NCBI GenBank assembly: GCA_003133205.1
Contig: PKWK01000009.1
Coordinates: forward strand, 1-38,788
Reading direction: 5' to 3'
DNA length: 38,788 nt
Origin: Granulicella sp.
GTDB lineage: Bacteria; Acidobacteriota; Terriglobia; Terriglobales; Acidobacteriaceae
Shown piece after piece: positions 1 through 7,583 of this stretch (its first letter is position 1; the number at the start of each line of letters is the position of its first letter). The position numbers and the translations under genes were made by a program. The notes under the pieces are model-generated. The model did not search any database and was not told the origin of the DNA. It saw only the letters and a program-made list of their open reading frames with translations.

Positions 1-66
1 GGAGAGCAATCCAACCGCTCAACCGCTTTCGCTATTGAACACCCAGCTCCACGATGGGATGTGCCC

Positions 67-83
67 CCTACAATCGCTGTAGG
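67..83 (+). promoter_or_regulatory. Small hairpin just upstream of the thiamine-binding protein gene
   Basis: CCTACA and TGTAGG form a 6-bp stem around a 5-base loop, ending just before the very purine-rich ribosome binding site (GGAGGTAGGAGG). The hairpin would sit in the mRNA leader and could affect access to the ribosome binding site. I see no consensus THI-box (TPP riboswitch) features, so a thiamine switch is not supported. It may be a chance palindrome. Confidence 0.3.
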
Positions 84-98
84 AGGTAGGAGGGATTC

Positions 99-407
99 AT
101 GCTAGCTAGTTTTTCTGTAGTTCCCATGGGCGCCGGAGATGGCGTCAAGGAAATTGTCGCCGAGGCGCTCGCTATAGTTGACGACTCCGGGCTGTCTTAC
201 CAACTCGGTCCTATGCACACCGTCATTGAGGGTGAAACGGAACAGGTTATCGAGGTAATACTCCGTTGCCATCACCGCGTTCTCGAACTTGCTCCCCGAG
301 TGCTCACCAATATTACCCTCGACGATCGCAAGGGTGCGGTTGGCCGCCTTCGGGGCAAAGTCCAGGATGTTGAACAGATTCTGGGCAAACCGCTTTTCCG
401 TCCCTGA
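99..407 (+). CDS. MTH1187/YkoF-type thiamine-binding protein (PF01910)
   Basis: This 102-aa cytoplasmic protein matches the small thiamine-binding family also known as DUF77 or MTH1187. It opens with the typical first strand MLASFSVVPMG, has the LGPMHTVIEG segment near residues 37-46 and the conserved end VQDVEQILGKP. Members have a ferredoxin-like fold, assemble into tetramers and bind thiamine or its pyrimidine precursor; their exact metabolic role is poorly defined. The ATG follows a strong GGAGG ribosome binding site at close to ideal spacing, which fixes the start. An open frame of similar length on the opposite strand is the shadow of this gene. It has no close partner gene, since the next gene begins 505 bases downstream. 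The family call is firm; the physiological role is not known from this context. Confidence 0.85.
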   Translation: MLASFSVVPMGAGDGVKEIVAEALAIVDDSGLSYQLGPMHTVIEGETEQVIEVILRCHHRVLELAPRVLTNITLDDRKGAVGRLRGKVQDVEQILGKPLFRP

Positions 408-912
408 AACTGCTGTCAAACGGGCGGCGCGGACAATGTTTGCGAAATCAGCTCCCGACTAAGCCGCCGCGTAGGCTTTCAGCAAAAACCGCTTCGATCA
501 CTCGCGGTAGACGACATAGCCAGTCTGCGCACCCGCCGCTTACCTTTTTTCATTGATTGCTTCCTTTCGAATATGCGCGGAAGTGCCGGGATTCACCGGC
601 AGCGAGTGTTCCGTGCGTTCTTGCGTTCACCGCTAACGGCACGGTTGGCTCACCTCTGGCGAGGTGTTCGTGGCCGCAGATTCCCCATTGGGGCGGAAGA
701 GCACAGATTGGATTGGTACGAGGCCCGGACGTCGTTGAGCGACAAAGGGATCAAGCCGCTGATGTTCGGTGGCGCTCGATGCCAGCCACATCCGCTGTCA
801 CTGCCCGCGATCCGGGAGACGTAGCAGATCGACCGGACTACCCGGTATCAGACTTGTTAGGTTTGAGCATTATTCTGAGAGTGAACGTTCTAAACAAGGC
901 GGGTTTCTCGGA
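408..912. other. Intergenic region without a convincing gene
   Basis: Open frames here are short, overlap one another and resemble no family I know. On the minus strand, an ATG whose first base is at 553 follows an AAGGAAG ribosome binding site and starts a lysine- and arginine-rich peptide of only 24 residues (MKKGKRRVRRL...). A neighbouring frame continues for a few more codons, so this could be the remains of a gene, but I cannot name it. The 8-base palindrome GAACGTTC at 883-890 lies just upstream of the SRAP gene. Confidence 0.4.
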
Positions 913-1578
913 ATGTGCGGACGATACTATAGAACGGCTGACAAGCAGGCGATTGCAGAACAGTTCCACGCGGCAGCGACGACAGACGAGCCGCTACCGC
1001 CCGGCTACAACATCGTACCCAGCACCACCCAGCCTGTCATCCGGCAGAGCCGCGATACTTTCGCCCGCGAGCTGGTTGGTATGCGCTGGGGTCTGATCGG
1101 CTTCGGTTCGGCCGGACCGGACCCGAAGCGCGCCACCTTCAACGCCAGATGCGAGAACCTCGAAAAGAGCAGCCTCTGGCGCGTGCCACTGCACAAGCGA
1201 CGCTGTCTGGTGCCGATCTCCGGGTACTATGAATGGCGTAAGCCGGACAAGGCGCCGTTCCGCTTCACCCTGGTCGACCAGCCGATGTTCGGGCTCGCGG
1301 GCCTGTGGGACGCCTGGAAGAGCCCGGCCGGGGACTGGCTACAGAGCTTTTCGATCATTACCGTTCAGGCCAACACGGCTATGAGCCCCATCCACGACCG
1401 CATGCCCGTCATTCTCAGTCCGCAGGATTACGACGAGTGGCTAGACCGCGGCGAGGTGGAAAGGGCGCCCATTCACTTGCTCCGCCCCTTTTCTGAAACC
1501 ACACTGCAGATCCACGCAGCCAATCCGAGGGTCGGCAATGTGCACAACCAGGACGCCGCCTTGCTCGACCCGCAGTAA
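913..1578 (+). CDS. SRAP-domain DNA-protein crosslink protein (YedK/HMCES type)
   Basis: SRAP proteins form a thiazolidine crosslink with abasic sites in single-stranded DNA through Cys2, protecting the lesion during replication. I place the start at the ATG at 913, not at upstream in-frame starts, because the family needs Met-Cys at the processed N-terminus; the protein then begins MCGRYYRTADK. The other conserved elements are present: the Asn of FNARCENL, the Glu of ISGYYEW and the His of IHDRMPV, plus the family motif MRWGLI. Its 221 residues match the usual length of about 220-230. Bases upstream of 913 read as open frame but encode unfamily-like sequence. The gene stands alone. A stress-responsive (SOS) promoter is common in the family, but I cannot point to a convincing LexA box here. 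Confidence 0.93.
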   Translation: MCGRYYRTADKQAIAEQFHAAATTDEPLPPGYNIVPSTTQPVIRQSRDTFARELVGMRWGLIGFGSAGPDPKRATFNARCENLEKSSLWRVPLHKRRCLVPISGYYEWRKPDKAPFRFTLVDQPMFGLAGLWDAWKSPAGDWLQSFSIITVQANTAMSPIHDRMPVILSPQDYDEWLDRGEVERAPIHLLRPFSETTLQIHAANPRVGNVHNQDAALLDPQ

Positions 1579-1732
1579 GAATGGATGACAGCCACTCTCA
1601 GCCGAGGTGACAAGTGTCGATGCTGGGTACAGTGGCTCCGCAATGTTTGGATTCTTCGCGACGACCCCGCCATTCAAGAGCCAGGAAGATCAATCTTGAT
1701 TTAGAAGAGGAAAGAAACTAGGATCTGTGGAT

Positions 1733-1755
1733 CTTGTCCGATTGGGTCGGACAAG
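1733..1755. terminator. Perfect 9-bp hairpin, possible terminator after the SRAP gene
   Basis: CTTGTCCGA pairs with TCGGACAAG around the loop TTGGG. There is no U-tract on either side, so intrinsic termination would be weak. It lies 155 bases past the SRAP stop codon. It could also be a protein-binding palindrome. Confidence 0.35.
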
Positions 1756-1943
1756 CTCCTGTTAGTCAAAATGGGCGTCGTACAGCCGTTTACCTGTGGA
1801 GCAGGCTAGCGATTGCATTCAACACCGCTGCGAGGGCAATGCTCGGATCAAGTGAGTAGAAGCCGCCGCGCCCGCGCGTCACATGGGGCGCCGCAACGCC
1901 GGCGTTCGGGAGAATGCCACAGCAAGGTCTGAGCCGGTGGAAC

Positions 1944-1978
1944 ACGAAACCCCGCCAGTTATCGCTGGCGGGTTTCGT
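1944..1978. terminator. Strong bidirectional terminator-like hairpin
   Basis: ACGAAA-C-CCCGCCAG pairs with CTGGCGGG-TTTCGT around a TTATCG loop. This gives a 14-bp stem with one bulged C at 1950. The GC-rich upper stem over an A-rich left foot and a T-rich right foot is the usual shape of a bidirectional intrinsic terminator, though the T run is only three long. No gene ends close to it on either strand, which is odd: either a gene or small RNA in this gap has been missed, or the element is left over from an older arrangement. Confidence 0.5.
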
Positions 1979-2414
1979 GATGGAAAGGACGTTGCTTCAG
2001 CCGAATGAAACCTGTCCGCAGTTTGGAAATTGCAGCCAGCACGCCCGTCAAAAGTACAAGGCCCGAAGATGTTCGGGCTCCCATACCTGCTTTGGTTGAA
2101 TGCGATAGTTAGCCTCAATTGCCGGAATCTCCAGTGGTCGCTCCTGGGCCCTCACACGGCGGCGATTTTCACCATTTCGACGAACTTCTGCCCGGAGCGG
2201 GAGTAGATCTGGCCTGGAGGCGCCGCGATCTCGTCGATCAATGAGCATGGGACCGGGAAGCGCTACTAGGCCGGCTGTAGTTAGGGAGGAGACTCCCTTC
2301 GGGAATACTCTCTGTGGCTTCTTATGGGAAAATGGCTAATCTCGTAACCAGCGAAACATCAGAGCGTGCAATGGTAGACAAGCGACATTCCAATCAATTC
2401 GGACAGGGGCTTTC

Positions 2415-5400
2415 GTGAACGTATTCAGTTTGGATCGCCACCTCATTCGCGAATACGCTTCATTTGCGCGTTCATTTACCAAGATTCGTGCCCACGACAT
2501 TGCTGAACAAGTCGAGCGCAACTACGCCCAGGGCACCTTCTGGCCAGAGCCACTGGTAAGTATCAATCCTCACTACCAGTCTGGATCGACCCTCGCCGAA
2601 CTTGTTAGGGACGGTGATCTATGCGCCGATATTGAGAACGTCTTCCGCGTCGACGGGAAACAAGTCAAACTGTACAAGCATCAGTCGCAGGCAGTGGCAA
2701 AAGCGCGACAGGGGCAGAGTTTCGTTGTAACCACTGGCACCGGGTCTGGAAAGTCGCTCTGTTTCTTCATACCGATCATCGATGCCGCATTGCGCGCACA
2801 TGCTTCGGGTTCCGGGACGAAACGGACAAGAGCGATCGTTATCTACCCTATGAATGCGCTGGCCAACAGCCAAATGAAGGAATTGGAAAAGTTCATCGGA
2901 GAATCCGGCGTCCCGGAGTCTCGGCGACCCACCTTCGCGCGCTACACAGGTCAAGAGAGCCGAGAGCAGCGCGAGGCAGTCTCTAGAAATCCTCCAGACA
3001 TCCTCCTGACGAACTTCATGATGCTTGAGCTGCTGATGACTCGTCAGGATCCGCTGGATCAGCAGGTCATTGCTAACGCAGAGGGTCTGGACTTCATCGT
3101 CCTCGACGAACTCCATACTTATCGTGGTAGACAAGGTGCTGATGTGGCTATGCTGGTCCGCAGATTGCGGGACCGACTATGCCGACAGCGCGCGCCTGTT
3201 TGCATCGGGACCTCGGCAACAATGGCGAGCGAAGGCGGACCTGAGACTCGGGCAGCTGCTGTTGCTCAAGTTGCTTCTCGCCTATTTGGGTCCACAATCT
3301 CTCCTGATTCCGTTATTGATGAGAGTTTGGAACGTGCAACAAATCCCTCGTTGAAGTTGGGGAGTAACCTCAATCGTTCGCTGACTGCGCGACTGGAGAA
3401 TGCTTCCAACGGAGATTTATCCGATGACGCGCTAAAGCGCGATCCGTTCTCGGCCTGGATTGAGTTAAGGATGGGGCTCGAAGATGGTCAAAAGCTGACG
3501 CGGCGTCCGCCAATGAGACTGAGCGAAGCTGCGAAGCTTCTGGGTCAAGACACCGGTAAGGACGAAGGGCTTTGCCGCGAGCGCTTGGAAGAGATGCTTT
3601 CTATTATGAGCCGACCTAGCGACCAACGAGGCGGCTCAGGTTCACGAGCGTTCTTGGCGTTCAAACTTCACCGCTTCATTTCTGGCGCGGGTCGGGTGTA
3701 CGCGACGCTTCGAGCCAGAGGTGAACGCCTCGTCACGTTAGACGGCCAGCTCTATCATCCTGATGATCCAGAGGCACGACTCTACGCCCTGGTCTTTTGT
3801 CGAAGCTGTGGCCAAGAGTTCCATCCGGTTACGATCACGCGACGTAACGGTCATGATGAAGCTTTAGCTAGACCGATTGATGAGTTACCTCTCAAAGACG
3901 ATAACGGAGGTGACCGAGCTGGCTATTTGACGATGGTCCATGTTGGTGACGCCGACTTCAGTTTTGGCGGGGACGTTCAGGACTACCCCGAAGATTGGCG
4001 CGAAACTGCGCGTGGTGCCGAGCGAGTTAGCCTCGACAAGCGCGATTACCTGCTTGAACGGGTTAGGGTGGCCGCGAGCGGCCGCATTTCGTCCACCGGT
4101 GCGCTAGCGTGGTTCATTCCAGGCAAGTTTCGATTTTGTCCCTGCTGTAAGGATCAGGTCGCTGCCCAAGCTCGTGAGATCAACAAACTTGCCGGTCTTT
4201 CGGGGGAAGGACGGAGTTCCGCTACGACACTCCTAACGTCAAGTGCATTGCGTTGGATGATGTCAGAGCAAAGCGATCTGCCTGTTCCTACCCGCAAGGT
4301 GCTGGCATTCACGGACAACCGTCAAGATGCCGCTCTACAAGCAGGTCACTTCAATGATTTCCTCTTCGTCACACTTTTGCGCGCAGCCATCTTCGCCGCC
4401 GTTCGCGACTCGGGTCCGGATGGACTTGGGGAGGCGGAGTTTGGACTTCGCGTTCGCCAAAAACTTGGCTTCCTTTCCCTGAATAAGGCCCGTCGTAAGG
4501 AATGGATGGCTGATCCTGAAGCTCTGGGAGCACGCCTCAATGATGCAGAGCGTACGATCGGTCAGGTGCTTGTTCATCGGATTTGGGCTGATCAGCGCCG
4601 AGGCTGGAGGTTTACGAATCCAAACCTCGAAGAACTTCGTCTGGTAAACGCCGATTACTCAGGGCTCGACGATTTTGTTTCGGATGAGTCCCAGTTCGTA
4701 GAAGCTGTTCCGGAACTGCGCGAGGCGTCCTCAGCGATTCGTAAGCGGGTTTTCACTTGCCTCTTCGATCACATGCGCCGGGGACTTGCGCTGAGCGCTG
4801 ACGCTCTCCAGCTCAACTCACTTGAGGTCCTGTCAAATACTTCCCAGACACTTCTACGCGCGCCCTGGAGCCTGACGCGTGATGAAGCGAAAAATGAACG
4901 GTCGGCCGCCACACTCGTCCAAGGAACGGTCCGAGCGAACTTCAATGACGAAACTCTGTTACTACGATCCGGCCCTGGGAGTAGCCTCGCACGCCAATTG
5001 AGAAAAGGAGATCTTTGGCAAGGCCCGCGACTTTCCGCCATTCGTTACACAGCTGTCCTGGCCTCTATGATTCGGTGCGCAGAAGGCAACTACGGATTTT
5101 TGAACCGAGTCCAGACACCATTTGACACTCAAGGCTGGCAGCTAAACTCGTCGGTGGTGCGCCTTCATGCGGGCGTGGAAACGCCTACTGCAAATGCCTA
5201 CTTCGTTGGCCTTTATCAATCGTTGGCCGCAATGTTAGACGCGGGCGGTGATGGATTATTCGGATTGGAAGGCCGTGAGCATACCGCTCAAGTCGATCAA
5301 GAACGACGGCAGTGGCGGGAGAATCGTTTCCGGTACGGTAAGGAGGATCGAGAGTTTCTCGCGGAGAATCCGAAACGATGGCTTCCTGAGGAAACGGACG

Positions 5401-7583
5401 CATTTTTGCCGCTTCTATTTTGTTCTCCGACGATGGAACTGGGCGTCGATATCTCAGCGCTAAACGCGGTTTACTTGCGTAATATTCCTCCCACCCCTGC
5501 CAATTATGCGCAGCGGTCGGGCCGCGCGGGCCGTTCCGGCCAAGCGGCCCTCGTAGTCGCCTATTGTGCTGCGCAGAGCCCCCATGACCAACACTACTTT
5601 TCGAAGCCAGAGGAGATGGTACGCGGGATTGTGAAGGCTCCGAGCTTAGACCTTGCGAATCGCGATCTCGTCGAGTCGCATTTACACGCCGTATGGCTGG
5701 CAGAGTCACGTCAAGAGCTCGCATCTGACATACCGCACGTGTTGGACCTCCAAATTGATGAACAACCCCTCAAGCTGAGTTTGCAACAAGCTCTACAGGC
5801 GACAAGTATTACGCGGTCTGCGTCCGTGGCGATGAAGCGGATTCTCGACAGCATCGCCGATGAGTTGCCGGGAGAACGTGCGCCCTGGGCCTCAGATCGG
5901 CAAGCTTTCGCCGAGGACGTTAGCGCCGGATCACTAGACCGTTTCTACGCAGCATTTGGACGTTGGCGGCAGCTATATCAAACGGCACTCCAGCAGTTGA
6001 CTGACGCCAATCGGAGATCAGAGATTCCGGGACTTTCTGCAAAAGAGCGCCGGGACGTGAAAGTTGAACAAGCGCAGGCGAATGAACAACTTGCTCTCTT
6101 GGAACGCGGCACATCTTCTTTCGGATCCGACTTCTATACGTACCGTTACTTGGCGACAGAGGGCTTCCTTCCCGGGTATAACTTTCCCCGGCTTCCGCTC
6201 TACGCATATGTCCCTTCAGCGGGCAACGGTAAGGGCACCTTCTTGCAGCGCGCGCGCTTTTTGGCTATTGCAGAATTTGGCCCTAGAAGTTTGGTTTACC
6301 ACGAAGGCCGGGCTTACCGAGTCACGAAAGCCAAACTTCCGCCAGGACGCCAACTGGGAGAAACCGGCAATCTTGCTACAGGTCTGATGTATATCTGTGA
6401 GAATTGCGGAGCCGCTCACGTCGAAGAACTTGAGCGTTGCCAGAATTGTGGCCGTAGTCTAGCCGGCCTTACGCCTATCCAAAATCTGTTGCGCATCGAC
6501 AACGTGGAGACTCAACCTGCTCTTCGGATCACTTCAAATGATGAGGACCGTCAGCGGCAGGGCTTTGAGATTCAAAGCGTCTTCGAGTGGCCAATGCGCC
6601 AAGGGGTTCTCGATATTCTCTGCGCTACAGCGCAGCTAAATGACGAGCCAATCCTTGATTTGGATTATGGGGCGGGCGCACGGATTAGTCGAATTAACAA
6701 AGGCCTCCGCCGTAGAAAGACCAAGACTGAACTCGGCTTCTGGATCGATCCCGCTACCGGGCGTTGGGGCAAGGGTCAAGATGAAAGCGATACTCCTGAC
6801 CCCGACGTGCCGACCGCTCAACTGATCGTGCCGTTTGTGCAAGATACCAAGAACGCGCTGCTCATCCGTTTTGCGGATGGAAGGCCAAGTCTAGCGACGT
6901 CGGCAACCGTGCAACATGCCCTACTTCGTAGCATCGAGCTCACATTTGAACTGGAAGAGGGAGAGACTGCATCCGAACCTCTTCCTACGGCAGAAACCCG
7001 GCGCTCGATCCTACTTTACGAAGCTACGGAAGGGGGCGCAGGCGTACTGAGCCGGATATTACAGGAGCCAACGAAGCTTGCTGAAATTGCGCGCACGGCT
7101 ATCGAGTTGATGCATTACGAAGGCATCGAGGCTGCAGCTGCGACCGGAGATCCGGGTCTCCTCGTGACGGTCCCGCACGCCCATTGTGTTAGAGGCTGCT
7201 ACCGGTGTCTTCTTTCCTACTACAACCAGCTAGATCATGAACTCATCGACCGCACAGATGAAGCGGCACTCGCACTGCTTCTTCGCTTAACGCGCTGCAC
7301 TGTGATTCCGACCCTTGCGTCAGGATCAACTGAGGCATCACCGTGGCACGAAGCCATAAGGGACTGGGGTCTACCTGCGCCGTCTGGCACACCGTTGCTC
7401 GCAGAAGGGTCTGAATTCTCGCTGGTTTGGAAAGAACATCGTGTGGTCGCGACCACCGAGAGCCTCAATACCGAAACGGCCAAGGTGCTCAGTGACATGG
7501 CGTTTGAGGTTGTTGTTCTGCCAGCTACACCACCAACTGAGCCCCCGCGGGAGCTTCTTGACGCCTTAGGAGTGTCCGCGTGA
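2415..7583 (+). CDS. Large DEAD/DEAH helicase with C-terminal MZB (DUF1998) domain, DISARM/Druantia-like
   Basis: This 1722-aa superfamily 2 helicase is the first gene of the operon. Visible motifs, in order: a Q-motif-like YKHQSQAV (residues 87-94), Walker A GTGSGKS (108-114), YPMNALA, Walker B DELH (about 229-232), SAT (about 266), then far downstream GVDIS (about 1010) and QRSGRAGRSG (about 1032-1041). Cysteine pairs suggest Zn sites: FCRSCG (about 460), FCPCC (about 575) and CENCG...CQNCG (about 1328-1347). The C-terminus carries the MZB signature CVRGCYRCLLSYYNQLDH (about 1592-1609). This combination is typical of DruE of Druantia, and of DrmA plus DrmB of DISARM taken together. It is probably an ATP-driven motor acting on invading DNA. 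The start is a GTG preceded by AGGGGC. The stop overlaps the next gene by four bases (GTGA), which suggests translational coupling. Housekeeping MrfA/YprA helicases share the MZB domain but are less than half this size. Confidence 0.85.
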   Translation: MNVFSLDRHLIREYASFARSFTKIRAHDIAEQVERNYAQGTFWPEPLVSINPHYQSGSTLAELVRDGDLCADIENVFRVDGKQVKLYKHQSQAVAKARQGQSFVVTTGTGSGKSLCFFIPIIDAALRAHASGSGTKRTRAIVIYPMNALANSQMKELEKFIGESGVPESRRPTFARYTGQESREQREAVSRNPPDILLTNFMMLELLMTRQDPLDQQVIANAEGLDFIVLDELHTYRGRQGADVAMLVRRLRDRLCRQRAPVCIGTSATMASEGGPETRAAAVAQVASRLFGSTISPDSVIDESLERATNPSLKLGSNLNRSLTARLENASNGDLSDDALKRDPFSAWIELRMGLEDGQKLTRRPPMRLSEAAKLLGQDTGKDEGLCRERLEEMLSIMSRPSDQRGGSGSRAFLAFKLHRFISGAGRVYATLRARGERLVTLDGQLYHPDDPEARLYALVFCRSCGQEFHPVTITRRNGHDEALARPIDELPLKDDNGGDRAGYLTMVHVGDADFSFGGDVQDYPEDWRETARGAERVSLDKRDYLLERVRVAASGRISSTGALAWFIPGKFRFCPCCKDQVAAQAREINKLAGLSGEGRSSATTLLTSSALRWMMSEQSDLPVPTRKVLAFTDNRQDAALQAGHFNDFLFVTLLRAAIFAAVRDSGPDGLGEAEFGLRVRQKLGFLSLNKARRKEWMADPEALGARLNDAERTIGQVLVHRIWADQRRGWRFTNPNLEELRLVNADYSGLDDFVSDESQFVEAVPELREASSAIRKRVFTCLFDHMRRGLALSADALQLNSLEVLSNTSQTLLRAPWSLTRDEAKNERSAATLVQGTVRANFNDETLLLRSGPGSSLARQLRKGDLWQGPRLSAIRYTAVLASMIRCAEGNYGFLNRVQTPFDTQGWQLNSSVVRLHAGVETPTANAYFVGLYQSLAAMLDAGGDGLFGLEGREHTAQVDQERRQWRENRFRYGKEDREFLAENPKRWLPEETDAFLPLLFCSPTMELGVDISALNAVYLRNIPPTPANYAQRSGRAGRSGQAALVVAYCAAQSPHDQHYFSKPEEMVRGIVKAPSLDLANRDLVESHLHAVWLAESRQELASDIPHVLDLQIDEQPLKLSLQQALQATSITRSASVAMKRILDSIADELPGERAPWASDRQAFAEDVSAGSLDRFYAAFGRWRQLYQTALQQLTDANRRSEIPGLSAKERRDVKVEQAQANEQLALLERGTSSFGSDFYTYRYLATEGFLPGYNFPRLPLYAYVPSAGNGKGTFLQRARFLAIAEFGPRSLVYHEGRAYRVTKAKLPPGRQLGETGNLATGLMYICENCGAAHVEELERCQNCGRSLAGLTPIQNLLRIDNVETQPALRITSNDEDRQRQGFEIQSVFEWPMRQGVLDILCATAQLNDEPILDLDYGAGARISRINKGLRRRKTKTELGFWIDPATGRWGKGQDESDTPDPDVPTAQLIVPFVQDTKNALLIRFADGRPSLATSATVQHALLRSIELTFELEEGETASEPLPTAETRRSILLYEATEGGAGVLSRILQEPTKLAEIARTAIELMHYEGIEAAAATGDPGLLVTVPHAHCVRGCYRCLLSYYNQLDHELIDRTDEAALALLLRLTRCTVIPTLASGSTEASPWHEAIRDWGLPAPSGTPLLAEGSEFSLVWKEHRVVATTESLNTETAKVLSDMAFEVVVLPATPPTEPPRELLDALGVSA

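Larger units (their letters stand above)
1579..2414. other. 835-base gap before the defence operon, with two strong hairpins
   Basis: No open frame here is convincing. A minus-strand stretch ending at 2048 reads fairly protein-like near its end (IPAIEANYRIQPKQVW), but it is short, has no clear start and resembles nothing I recognise, so it may be a remnant. The region holds two perfect or near-perfect hairpins (1733-1755 and 1944-1978). It must also hold the promoter of the operon that begins at 2415, but I could not pick a clear -35/-10 pair. I searched by eye for a tRNA next to the second hairpin and did not find one. Confidence 0.5.

Noticed and set aside
102..419. Minus-strand open frame of 105 codons opposite the thiamine-binding gene
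   Set aside because: It mirrors the plus-strand gene, which has a clear family match and a strong ribosome binding site.
883..890. GAACGTTC as a LexA/SOS box for the SRAP gene
   Set aside because: It lacks the spacer of the Gram-positive GAAC-N4-GTTC box and matches no other LexA consensus I know; an 8-base palindrome can occur by chance.
1850..1945. Possible tRNA or tRNA fragment next to the orphan hairpin
   Set aside because: GTTCGGGAGAATGCC superficially recalls a T-arm, but the stem does not pair correctly and no anticodon arm or acceptor stem can be drawn.
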